Positions 9,662 to 20,246 of a stretch of DNA of 37,195 nt are shown piece after piece (within the stretch, counting starts at the first letter, position 1; each line of letters begins with the position of its first letter). Made by a program: the position numbers and the translations under genes. This DNA comes from an uncultured Rhodospirillaceae bacterium (GTDB lineage: Bacteria; Pseudomonadota; Alphaproteobacteria; SP197). Under the pieces are notes generated by a model that did no database searches, had not been told where the DNA came from, and worked only from the letters and a program-made list of their open reading frames with translations. The stretch covers positions 1-37,195 of the forward strand of contig CALGGB010000080.1 of assembly GCA_937880925.1 (NCBI GenBank), read 5' to 3'.

Positions 9662-10291
9662 TCAGCAAGACAGGGCTGGCGCGGCATGCAGATAACGGTC
9701 GCTGGTGAGTTGCTCGAGCATGAAATCGGCAACGTCGACCTGTGCAATCTTCAACGTCAGGGAAGCGTCAGGCCGTGTGAAGCCATGGCGGTAGGCGCCG
9801 GTTCGCGGCCCGTTCGTGAAGTTGCCGGGGCGCACCAGTGTCCATTCGAGGGAACTGGCCGCAACGATTTCTTCCTGTACCTCGTGGTCGTCGAACAGGC
9901 GATTCATGACGAAGGGCACAAGGAAGGCGCGGTAGTACCAGGGCAGGATCGCGCGGCTGTCCCCCGAGCCCAGGGCCGAGAGGCAGACCAGCCGGTGTAC
10001 GCCCATGGCCGCCATGGCTTCGACGATGGTCCGGGTGCCCCGGGCACGCAGACGGCTCGCGTTCCTGAGGGGCATCCCCAGAGCGCACAGCACGGCATCA
10101 CTGCCCGTCACGGCCCGGCGCACAGCGGCACCATCGAGCGCATCGCCCTCCACGATGCGCAGGCCTGCTTGTGCCTGGCCCAATCGCTCCCTGTGCCGTG
10201 TGAAGGCGTTGACGGTGTGGCCCTGTTCCAATGCCCGGTTGATCAGATGGCGGCCAACGCCGCCCGTTGCGCCGAATATCGCGAGGTGCAT
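9662..10291 (-). CDS. NAD(P)H-binding atypical SDR / NmrA-like protein
   Basis: MHLAIFGATGGVGRHLINRALEQGHTVNAFTR... GxxGxxG Rossmann motif; ...WTLVRPGNFTNGP. Confidence 0.85.
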   Translation of the reverse strand: MHLAIFGATGGVGRHLINRALEQGHTVNAFTRHRERLGQAQAGLRIVEGDALDGAAVRRAVTGSDAVLCALGMPLRNASRLRARGTRTIVEAMAAMGVHRLVCLSALGSGDSRAILPWYYRAFLVPFVMNRLFDDHEVQEEIVAASSLEWTLVRPGNFTNGPRTGAYRHGFTRPDASLTLKIAQVDVADFMLEQLTSDRYLHAAPALSC

Positions 10292-10308
10292 CGATCTCTC
10301 CGTTTTGC

Positions 10309-10364
10309 TTGACACTATGTCAATTGACACGGCGTCAAATAGGGGCGACTTTACGCCATGTCAA
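10309..10364. promoter_or_regulatory. cluster of three operator-like 15-mers between the SDR gene and tetR
   Basis: TTGACACTATGTCAA (10309-10323), TTGACACGGCGTCAA (10324-10338), TTTACGCCATGTCAA (10350-10364); the last contains the tetR ATG. Confidence 0.65.
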
Positions 10365-10957
10365 GTTCCCCGATCGAAACCCGCACCAAAATTCTTGAGG
10401 CCGCCCTGACCCTGCTTGAGCACGGAGGCGGCCAGAATGTCCGCATGGCCGATATCGCCCGGCAGGCCGGGCTTTCGCGTCAGGCGATCTATCTGCACTT
10501 TGCCGACCGGGCGGATCTCCTCATCGCGGCAACCCGCCACTTCGACGAGATCAAGCACAGCGCGGAACGCCTGGCTCCCAGCCGCAGGGCCGCCACCGGC
10601 ATCGAACGCCTGGATGCCTTCATCGCAGCCTGGACCGCCTATCTTCCGGAAGTGCATGGCGTCGCCCGGGCCTTGCTCGCCATGCGCGATAGCGATGCAG
10701 ACGCCGCAACAGCCTGGAAGCAACGCATGGAGGACATGCGGGAGGGCTGCGCCGCTGCCATCGAGGCGCTCCACCGCGACGGCAATCTGAACACGGCTTA
10801 CAGCCCGAAGGAGGCCACGGACATCCTCTGGATGCTGCTGTCGGTGCGCAGCTTTGAGCACCTCACGATCGAAAGCGGCTGGACAGCGCATGCCTACCGC
10901 GCCGGAATGCAGGGCATTGCACACAATCTTTTCGTCGCCCCCCGGACAGGCGCCTAA
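10358..10957 (+). CDS. TetR/AcrR family transcriptional regulator
   Basis: TRTKILEAALTLLEHGGGQNVRMADIARQAGLSRQAIYLHFADRADLLIAA; N-terminal TetR HTH. Confidence 0.92.
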   Translation: MSSSPIETRTKILEAALTLLEHGGGQNVRMADIARQAGLSRQAIYLHFADRADLLIAATRHFDEIKHSAERLAPSRRAATGIERLDAFIAAWTAYLPEVHGVARALLAMRDSDADAATAWKQRMEDMREGCAAAIEALHRDGNLNTAYSPKEATDILWMLLSVRSFEHLTIESGWTAHAYRAGMQGIAHNLFVAPRTGA

Positions 10958-11031
10958 CTGGCTGGCAGCAATTTTTCCGTGCGTAAGCGCATCGAGGACT
11001 TGATCCTCCCGGCCATTGGATTAAATGGCTG

Positions 11032-11058
11032 TTAGCACTCACCCCCGGTGAGTGCCAA
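11032..11058. promoter_or_regulatory. CIRCE element (HrcA operator)
   Basis: TTAGCACTC-N9-GAGTGCCAA immediately upstream of groES; one mismatch from TTAGCACTC-N9-GAGTGCTAA. Confidence 0.93.
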
Positions 11059-11104
11059 GAACACCATTCTGGTTATACAGACACCCAAATCAGGAGACTG
11101 GAGC

Positions 11105-11422
11105 ATGTCGTTCCGACCGCTTCACGACCGCGTTGTGGTTCGTCGCGTTGACAGCGAAGAGAAGACCGCAGGCGGAATCATCATTCCCGACACTGCCAAG
11201 GAAAAGCCGATGGAAGGCGAAGTCGTCGCCGTCGGTCCCGGTGGGCGGGACGAAAAGGGCAAGGTCACCGCGCTCGACGTCAAGGCAGGCGATCGTGTGC
11301 TGTTCGGCAAGTGGTCCGGCACGGAGATCAAGCTGGACGGACAGGAGCTTCTGATCATGAAGGAAGCCGACATCATGGGCGTGATCGAGGGCAAGGCCCG
11401 CGCCGCCAAGAAATCCGCCTGA
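11105..11422 (+). CDS. groES: co-chaperonin GroES
   Basis: [46 protein letters not shown]...; RBS CAGGAGAC upstream of 11105. Confidence 0.97.
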   Translation: MSFRPLHDRVVVRRVDSEEKTAGGIIIPDTAKEKPMEGEVVAVGPGGRDEKGKVTALDVKAGDRVLFGKWSGTEIKLDGQELLIMKEADIMGVIEGKARAAKKSA

Positions 11423-11437
11423 ACGAGGGAGCGATAA

Positions 11438-13075
<1,638 letters not shown>

Positions 13076-13099
13076 TCCCAGCGATCAGAGCCTGCTCTG

Positions 13100-13134
13100 G
13101 GGCCGCGGTGGCAACACCGCGGCCCTTTGTTTTT
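13100..13134 (+). terminator. rho-independent terminator of groESL
   Basis: GGGCCGCGGTG-GCAA-CACCGCGGCCC perfect 11-bp stem followed by TTTGTTTTT. Confidence 0.9.
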
Positions 13135-13236
13135 GGGCTGGCCTGTCGAACAACTTCACCAATTCCTGTGCGGAGCCCCTTGCACCCTCCGCCACACGGC
13201 GCTTAACTCCCCCGCCAGCACCGAGGGAATCACGCC

Positions 13237-13542
13237 ATGTACAAGATCGACCCCGCCAAGACCGAGCTCGCCAGGGAGTTCAAGGACAAGCCCTTCGGCC
13301 CGCACAGCGCGGAGCTGCAGAAGGTGCTGAACGTGATGCGCTGGGAGCCGGTCGAGGGCAAGTACGTCCTGGTCAACACCGTGCCCCACAAGGAATGGTG
13401 CCTGGCCCAGCTTCCCGGCAAGCGCGGCATTCCGGTGAAGCTCCACGAGGACGTGAAGTTCACCGACCTCGGCGAGGCCGAGTGGTACATCTTCAAGATG
13501 CGCTGGAAGAAGCACACCGGTCAGGACCTGGCCCTCGACTGA
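13237..13542 (+). CDS. N,N-dimethylformamidase small (alpha) subunit-like protein
   Basis: 101 aa, PFGPHSAELQKVLNVMRWEPVEGKYVLVNTVPHKEWCLAQL...; layout recalls the DmfA1 small subunit and it lies immediately 5' of large-subunit homologues. Confidence 0.65.
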   Translation: MYKIDPAKTELAREFKDKPFGPHSAELQKVLNVMRWEPVEGKYVLVNTVPHKEWCLAQLPGKRGIPVKLHEDVKFTDLGEAEWYIFKMRWKKHTGQDLALD

Positions 13543-15801
13543 GTGCGCAGGGGACCCCGTCCGGTGACCGCCGGTTTCGACTACAAGCGCCGGGTGCTGG
13601 CCTACGCCGACCGCATCAGTGTACGGCCGGGCGATGAGGTTGCGTTCAAGGTCAGCCTCGAGGACCACGAACGTTTCGACTTCAAGGTCGTGCGCGTGGT
13701 CAACGGCGTCGAGACGCCGACGGGCGCACCCTACAAGGAGGTCGAGGTTGAGACCGCCGCCGACGGCAGCTACCCCGGCGGCTTCCAGCGGATCGATGCC
13801 GGCTCCTACGCCGTGGTGCCGGGCTCTCCCGCGCTCGACCGGCTCGCGAGCTTCACCTTCCAGTGCTACCTGATGCCCACCCTGCCGGGCGACGGCCGCC
13901 AGGCGATCTGCAGCCGCGGCTCCGGGCCGAAACGGCCGGGCTTTGCCGTGATCCTAGACGACAGGGGGGCGCTGGCGCTGATGATCGGCGACGGCAAGGA
14001 CCTGGTCACCGTTTCCACGAACGTGCCGATGCTGCCCTGGAAATGGGCCTTCGTCTCGGCAAGCTATGATGCACAAACCGGAGAGGTCGAACTCTGGCAG
14101 GAGCCAGACGAGCGCTACGTCACCATCGACAGCTTTGCCCATGTCACGGGCGAAGCGCCCAGGGGCGCAGTCTTCGCCGCCGACCACGACCTGCATCTGG
14201 CAGGCTGGCAGGTCGGCGTCCACGAGGACGGTCGGCCGCGTATGGCCGGTCTCTTCAACGGCCGCATCGACAGCCCGCGACTGGCCTCCAAGGTCGTGGT
14301 CTGCCACGAGATGAGCAAGCTGGCGCGCACCATCCCGCCGCGCGCGGCCTGGGTGCTGGGCGCCTGGGACTTCTCGCGCGACATGTCGGGCGACAGCATC
14401 GTTGACGTCTCCGGCAACAACCTGCACGGCCACCTCGTCAACCTGCCGGCCCGTGCCGTCACCGGCTACCACTGGGATGGCTCCTGCCACGACTGGACCA
14501 GCAAGCCTGAGCATTACGCCGCCATTCACTTCCACGACGACGACCTGCACGATGCCGGCTGGCAGACCTCGGTGACGCTGACCGTGCCGGAGGATCTCAA
14601 GAGCGGCGTCTATGCCGGGCGCTTCCGTGCGGGCGATGACGAAGCCTATGTCCCCTTCTACGTACGCACGGCAAAAGGCACCAAGAAGAAGGCCATCGCC
14701 TTTCTTGGCTCGACCGCGACCTACATGGCCTATTCCAACAACCACTGGCAGCTCGACGAGGAGAAGGCCGAGGTCAAGCGCGGCCGCATCATTGCCTACA
14801 CGGGCGACGAGCTGTTCCTCAACGAGCGCCGCGATCTGGGCCTGTCGACCTACGACAGCCACCGCGACGGCTCGGGCGTGATGTACGCTTCGCGCCTGCG
14901 CCCCGTGGTGCTCAACTTCAATCCGAAGTCGATCATCTGGAGCTTCAACGCCGACACCCATGTCACCGACTGGATGGAAGCCGAAGGTTTCGACTTCGAT
15001 GTCGTGACCGACGAGGACATCCATGCCGAGGGCGTTTCGGCCCTGGAGGGCTACAAGGTCATCGTCACCGGCGCCCATCCCGAATACTGGTCGACGCCGA
15101 TGTGGGATGCGCTGACCGCCTATTTCGATCGCGGCGGTCGCATGATGTACCTGGGCGGCAACGGCTTCTACTGGCGCATCGGCTGGAACGCCGACCTCAC
15201 CGCCATCGAGATCCGCCGCGCCGAATCGGGCGCGCGCTTCTGGGCCTCCCTGCCCGGCGAATACCACCAGAGCTTCACCGGCGAGATGGGCGGCCTGTGG
15301 AAGCGCATCGGCCGTCCGCCGCAGTCGCTGGTCGGCATCGGCACCTTTGCCACGGGCTTCGACCGCTGCGGCTGGTTCGAGCGCGCCGAGGGGGCCGACA
15401 ACCCGCGCGCCTCGTGGATTTTCGAGGGCGTGAGTGATGGTCCCATCGGCAATTACGGCGTGCTGGGCAACGGTGCCGCCGGCATCGAGCTCGACGGCGT
15501 CGACCATGCCCTTGGTTCGCCGCTCGACACCATCGTGCTGGCGCGCTCCACGGGCCATTCGGCCTATTACATGCAGAGTCCCGACGAGATCGTCTTCAAC
15601 CATGCCGCGGTCAACGGCGATGCCAACCCGCGGGTGCGCGCCGACATGATCTATTACACCCTGCCATCGGGTGCGGGCATGTTCGCCACCGGCTCGATCA
15701 GCTGGGCCGCCAGCCTGGGGCACAACGGCTACGACAATGACGTCTCGCGCATCACCGCCAACGTGCTGACCCGATTCGCCAACGAAGAGCCCCTGCCCTG
15801 A
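13543..15801 (+). CDS. N,N-dimethylformamidase large (beta) subunit-like protein, paralogue 1
   Basis: ADRISVRPGDEVAFKV N-terminus, LamG-like middle, ATYMAYSNNH, LSTYDSHRDGSG, TGAHPEYWS, YLGGNGFYWR motifs. Alternative GTG start at 13564 preceded by AGGGGA may be the true start. Confidence 0.85.
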   Translation: MRRGPRPVTAGFDYKRRVLAYADRISVRPGDEVAFKVSLEDHERFDFKVVRVVNGVETPTGAPYKEVEVETAADGSYPGGFQRIDAGSYAVVPGSPALDRLASFTFQCYLMPTLPGDGRQAICSRGSGPKRPGFAVILDDRGALALMIGDGKDLVTVSTNVPMLPWKWAFVSASYDAQTGEVELWQEPDERYVTIDSFAHVTGEAPRGAVFAADHDLHLAGWQVGVHEDGRPRMAGLFNGRIDSPRLASKVVVCHEMSKLARTIPPRAAWVLGAWDFSRDMSGDSIVDVSGNNLHGHLVNLPARAVTGYHWDGSCHDWTSKPEHYAAIHFHDDDLHDAGWQTSVTLTVPEDLKSGVYAGRFRAGDDEAYVPFYVRTAKGTKKKAIAFLGSTATYMAYSNNHWQLDEEKAEVKRGRIIAYTGDELFLNERRDLGLSTYDSHRDGSGVMYASRLRPVVLNFNPKSIIWSFNADTHVTDWMEAEGFDFDVVTDEDIHAEGVSALEGYKVIVTGAHPEYWSTPMWDALTAYFDRGGRMMYLGGNGFYWRIGWNADLTAIEIRRAESGARFWASLPGEYHQSFTGEMGGLWKRIGRPPQSLVGIGTFATGFDRCGWFERAEGADNPRASWIFEGVSDGPIGNYGVLGNGAAGIELDGVDHALGSPLDTIVLARSTGHSAYYMQSPDEIVFNHAAVNGDANPRVRADMIYYTLPSGAGMFATGSISWAASLGHNGYDNDVSRITANVLTRFANEEPLP

Positions 15802-15802
15802 C

Positions 15803-18022
15803 ATGCTGAAACTTCTTTCCTACACCGACCGGCTCTGGGCGCGCCCCGGCGAGGACGTCACGGTCTTTGCCAGCGCGGAAGGCTTCGACAGCATCGATGT
15901 CGAACTCGTGCGCCTGATCTGCGGCGACGACAGTCCCAAGGGGCCGGGTTACCGTGAAGAAGAGGTGGCGGGAACGCGCCAGACCGTGGCCGCAACCTTC
16001 CAGCCGATCCATGCCGGCTCGTGCATCGTTGCCGACGACGCCGCGCCGCTTCACACACTCGACGATGCAACGCTCCAGATTCTCGTCTGGCCGACGACGC
16101 CTGAGACCGGCGAACAGGCCGTCATGGGCATCTGGGACAGCCGCAACAAGGCGGGTTTCCTGCTCTCCATCGGACCCGAGGGCGCCGCGCTCACCACCGG
16201 CGACGGCAAGACGGTCAGCCGTGTTGCGACCGGCGCGCCGCTGGTGGCGCGCGAGTGGTATCTGCTGGCTGCAAGCCACGACGCGGTCAACGGCATGCTG
16301 CGTATCGCCCAGCACCCGCTCAACCGCGATGGTCGCGGCGAGGTGGCGCACGCAGCCGTAGCAGACAAGGCCACCCCGCCCAGGGCCTCAGCCGAGACGC
16401 CCTTCATGGTCGGTGCGGCCTGGGGCGGCCCGGGCAATGCCGATGGCCTGCGGCCCGTGCAGTGCTTCAACGGCAAGGTCGAAGCGCCCCGCGTGCTGCG
16501 CCACTACGAGACCGACCTAGCCGGGCTCAACGAGGCCGGCAGTGTGGCCCCTGGCGCGCGCGGCGTCGCGCTGGCCTGGGATTTGAGCCGTGCCATGACC
16601 GGACTGCGAGTCGAGGACGTGTCCGGCAACGGCCGCCATGGCCGTACCGTCAACCTGCCGACCCGCGCCATGACCGGGCACGACTGGACCGGCGACGAAC
16701 ATGACTGGCGTCACGCGCCGGACCAGTACGGCGCCATCCACCTGCACGATGATGACATCGGCGATGCCGGATGGCAGGCGACGGCGCGCGTCAGCCTGCC
16801 AGAGGGTCTCCGCAGCGGCATCTACTGCATCAAGCTTTCGGGTGGCGGTCACGAGGACATGCCTCCCATCGTTGTTCAGCCGCCGCGCGGCGGAAAAACA
16901 GCCGACATCGCCTTCCTCTCCTCGACGGCGACCTACCAGACCTATGCCAACTATCACCACGGCATGGACGATGCCGGTGCGGAAATGCGCTCGGCAAGCG
17001 CCACCATCCTGTCGCCCTCGGATGCCCACCTCTTCGAGCACCGGGAACTGGGCCATTCGCCCTACGACACCCACAGCGACCTCAGCGGCGTGACGGTGGC
17101 GAGCGCCCGCCGTCCCATGCTGGGCTACCGGCCCAAGGCCGGGCTGTGGAGCTTCAACGCCGACACCCATATCACCGCCTGGCTCGACGACTGCGGCTTT
17201 GCCTGGGACGCGATCAGCGACCACGCGCTCCACGACGAGGGCCTTGCCCTGCTGGCGTCCTACAAGGTGGTCGTCACGGGGACCCACCCGGAATACTGGT
17301 CGACCTCCATGTGGCAGGCGATGACCGCCTATCTCGATGGCGGCGGCCGCCTGATGTATCTGGGCGGCAACGGCTTCTACTGGCGCATCGCCTTTCATCC
17401 CGAGTTCCCCGATGCCCTGGAGGTGCGCCGGGCCCATGCCGGCGCACGCTACTGGATCGCCGAGCCCGGCGACTACCACATGGCCTTCTCGGGCGAGCTG
17501 GGCGGCCTGTGGCAGCGTATCGGCACGGCGCCCCAGAAGCTGGTCGGCATCGGCACCGTGGCGACGGGTTTCGATTCCTGCGGCTGGTACGAACGCCTGC
17601 CCGACAGCACCAACCCCCGCGCTTCCTGGATCTTCGAGGGCGTGGGCGAGGACGAGAGGATCGGCGATTTCGGCCAGCTCGGCGGCGCCGCCGGCCTGGA
17701 ACTCGACTGGGTCGACCGCACCCTGGGCACTCCCGCCCACTGCCTGCGGCTGGCCAGCTCCACTGGCCATTCCAGCCAGTATCTCCAGACCATCGACACC
17801 ATGACCTTCAACCACACGGCGGTCGCCGCGCCGGTCAATCCGGCCGTGCGCGCAGACATGGTGTTCTTCGAAACACCCAACGGCGGCGGCGTATGGTCGA
17901 CCGGCTCGATTGCCTGGGCGGCCAGTCTGGCCAGCGATGGCTACAACAACAATGTCGCTGTCATCACCGGCAATGTGCTGCGGCGCTTCGCCGACCCTAC
18001 TCCGTTCGAACAAGGAAACTGA
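15803..18022 (+). CDS. N,N-dimethylformamidase large (beta) subunit-like protein, paralogue 2
   Basis: TDRLWARPGEDVTVFAS; ATYQTYANYHH, HSPYDTHSDLSG, TGTHPEYWS, YLGGNGFYWR. Confidence 0.85.
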   Translation: MLKLLSYTDRLWARPGEDVTVFASAEGFDSIDVELVRLICGDDSPKGPGYREEEVAGTRQTVAATFQPIHAGSCIVADDAAPLHTLDDATLQILVWPTTPETGEQAVMGIWDSRNKAGFLLSIGPEGAALTTGDGKTVSRVATGAPLVAREWYLLAASHDAVNGMLRIAQHPLNRDGRGEVAHAAVADKATPPRASAETPFMVGAAWGGPGNADGLRPVQCFNGKVEAPRVLRHYETDLAGLNEAGSVAPGARGVALAWDLSRAMTGLRVEDVSGNGRHGRTVNLPTRAMTGHDWTGDEHDWRHAPDQYGAIHLHDDDIGDAGWQATARVSLPEGLRSGIYCIKLSGGGHEDMPPIVVQPPRGGKTADIAFLSSTATYQTYANYHHGMDDAGAEMRSASATILSPSDAHLFEHRELGHSPYDTHSDLSGVTVASARRPMLGYRPKAGLWSFNADTHITAWLDDCGFAWDAISDHALHDEGLALLASYKVVVTGTHPEYWSTSMWQAMTAYLDGGGRLMYLGGNGFYWRIAFHPEFPDALEVRRAHAGARYWIAEPGDYHMAFSGELGGLWQRIGTAPQKLVGIGTVATGFDSCGWYERLPDSTNPRASWIFEGVGEDERIGDFGQLGGAAGLELDWVDRTLGTPAHCLRLASSTGHSSQYLQTIDTMTFNHTAVAAPVNPAVRADMVFFETPNGGGVWSTGSIAWAASLASDGYNNNVAVITGNVLRRFADPTPFEQGN

Positions 18023-18026
18023 GACC

Positions 18027-20243
18027 ATGAAGAAGCTGCTGGGCTATTGCGACGAGATCAGTGTCCGCCCGGGCCAGGACATCAACTTCAAGGTTTCCAG
18101 CGAGGACGCCGGCGAATTCCAGCTCGACATCGTCCACGTGCGCTGCGGCGACGACACCCCCAGCGGGCAAGGCCTGAAGGAAACGGTGGTGAAGGCCGGC
18201 GTCAACGGCAGCTATCCCGCGCGCTACCAGTGGACCCAGGTCGGCAGCTTCGTGGCGGTGGAGAACACCGCGCCCTTCGCCCTGGAGAGCTTCACCCTGC
18301 AGTGTTTCATCTGGCCGACCCTGCTGGAGAAGGAAGAGCAGGCGCTGATGGGGGCGTTCAACGCCGCCGACAAGGCCGGCTACATGCTCGGCATCGAGAA
18401 CGGCCAGGCGGTGCTCAAGGTCGGCGACGGCAAGAGCGTGGAGACGCTGGCCTCCGGCGCGGCGATGGATGAGCGGCGCTGGTATTTTGTCGCCGCCAGC
18501 TTCGATGCAGAAACGGGCAAGGCCTATCTCGTGCAGGAGCCCCTGCTGCGCTACGCCGGCGACCGCGGCAAGGCGACGGTCGAGAGCACCATGAAGGTGC
18601 GCCCCGGCAGCGGCGGGCGTTTCCTGATCGCGGCCTGCAACGACCGGCGTGAGGGCGAGGTGATCGCCACGGCCCATGCCAACGGCCGCATCGACGCTCC
18701 CACCGTGGCGCGGCGCGCCCTGTCGCGCGCCACCATGGAGCGGCTGAAGCCGCGCAGCGTGCCGCGCGATGTCGCCACCGATGTCGTCGCCATGTGGGAC
18801 TTCAGCAAGGAAATGGACGGCGTCGTCGCCCACGACATCTCGGTCAACCGCCACCACGGCGCCATCGTCAACATGCCGACGCGCGCGACCAAGGGCTGGA
18901 ACCACGACAACAGCGAGATGGTCTGGACCCACAAGCCCGAGCACTACGGCGCGATCCACTTCCACGACGACGACGTCTATGACTGCGGCTGGCAGACCGA
19001 CGCTTCCTGGACCGTGCCCGACGACCTGAAGAGCGGCACCTATTGCGCCCGCCTGACCCAGGGCGACCAGTGGTTCTACATCCCCTTCTACGTCCGCCCG
19101 CACACCGGAAAGCCCAAGGCGCGGCTGGCCCTGCTGATCGCCACCGCGAGCTACTACGCCTACGTCAACAACCACATGCCGATCGGCTGGGGGTCGCTGG
19201 GCGAACACGCGGGCAACACCTTCAGCCACCTCGACCAGGTGGACCTGCACCTGCAGATGCACCCCGAGCACGGCCTTTCCATGTACGACATGCACAGCGA
19301 CGGTTCGGGTGTCGCCTACGCCTCGCGTCTGCGCCCGTTCCTGCACATGGGGCCGCGCGACAGCCTTTGGCAGTACAACGCCGACACGCACATCACCGAC
19401 TGGCTGGAGGAAAAAGGCATCGCCTTCGACGTCTTCACCGACGACGACATGCATGAAGAAGGCGTCAGCCTGCTCGAGCACTACGACTGCGTCATGACGA
19501 CGACCCATCCGGAGTACTACACCACCGAGATGATGCATGCCCTGCTGCACTACCAGGACCGCGGCGGGCGCTTCATCTACATGGGCGGCAACGGCTTCTA
19601 CTGGCGCGTTGCCTTCAATCCGAAGATGCCGGGCGCCATGGAGATGCGCCGCGCCGAGGACGGCATGCGGAGCTGGATCGCCGATGGCGGCGAATACTAC
19701 ATGAGCTTCACCGGCGAGCTGGGCGGCCTGTGGCGGCGCAACGGCATCGCACCCGAAGCGATCTGCGGCACCGGCTTCGCGGCCCAGGGCTTCAACTATG
19801 GCCGGCCCTATGAGAGGACGGCAGCGAGCGAGGACCCGCGCGCGGCCTGGATCTTCGAGGGCATCGGGCGCGACGAGAAGATCGGCGATTTCGGCACCGT
19901 CTTCGGCGCCGCAGCGGGCAGCGAGATCGACAGCGTTGATTTCGAGATCGGCACGCCGCCCCACACCCTGGTCATCGCCCAGGCCATGGACTTCGGCGTC
20001 GACTTCCACTGGGTGAAGGAGGAGCACCAGCACGCCCACTCGGCGGTCAACGGCGAGAACAACCCCTACGTCGTCTGCGACATGGTGTTCTACGAGACGC
20101 CGAACGGCGGCGCGGTCTTCTCGACCAGCTCCATCGCCTTTGCCGGCTCGCTCGCCCACAACAACTACGACAACAACGTCAGCCGCCTGCTGGAAAACGT
20201 CGTCACGCGCTTCTGCGACCCCGAGCCGATTCCGGCGCCCTGA
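18027..20243 (+). CDS. N,N-dimethylformamidase large (beta) subunit-like protein, paralogue 3
   Basis: MKKLLGYCDEISVRPGQDINFKVSS; ASYYAYVNNH, LSMYDMHSDGSG, TTTHPEYYT, YMGGNGFYWR; ATG at 18027 after AAGGAAAC (the 17910 ORF start overlaps paralogue 2). Confidence 0.86.
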   Translation: MKKLLGYCDEISVRPGQDINFKVSSEDAGEFQLDIVHVRCGDDTPSGQGLKETVVKAGVNGSYPARYQWTQVGSFVAVENTAPFALESFTLQCFIWPTLLEKEEQALMGAFNAADKAGYMLGIENGQAVLKVGDGKSVETLASGAAMDERRWYFVAASFDAETGKAYLVQEPLLRYAGDRGKATVESTMKVRPGSGGRFLIAACNDRREGEVIATAHANGRIDAPTVARRALSRATMERLKPRSVPRDVATDVVAMWDFSKEMDGVVAHDISVNRHHGAIVNMPTRATKGWNHDNSEMVWTHKPEHYGAIHFHDDDVYDCGWQTDASWTVPDDLKSGTYCARLTQGDQWFYIPFYVRPHTGKPKARLALLIATASYYAYVNNHMPIGWGSLGEHAGNTFSHLDQVDLHLQMHPEHGLSMYDMHSDGSGVAYASRLRPFLHMGPRDSLWQYNADTHITDWLEEKGIAFDVFTDDDMHEEGVSLLEHYDCVMTTTHPEYYTTEMMHALLHYQDRGGRFIYMGGNGFYWRVAFNPKMPGAMEMRRAEDGMRSWIADGGEYYMSFTGELGGLWRRNGIAPEAICGTGFAAQGFNYGRPYERTAASEDPRAAWIFEGIGRDEKIGDFGTVFGAAAGSEIDSVDFEIGTPPHTLVIAQAMDFGVDFHWVKEEHQHAHSAVNGENNPYVVCDMVFYETPNGGAVFSTSSIAFAGSLAHNNYDNNVSRLLENVVTRFCDPEPIPAP

Positions 20244-20246
20244 CGC

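Noticed and set aside
17997-20159. 720-aa minus-strand ORF antisense to dimethylformamidase-like paralogue 3 (and similar 616-aa and 503-aa ORFs antisense to paralogues 1 and 2)
   Set aside because: No recognisable domain; sense frames carry clear conserved motifs; GC-rich codon third positions suppress antisense stops.
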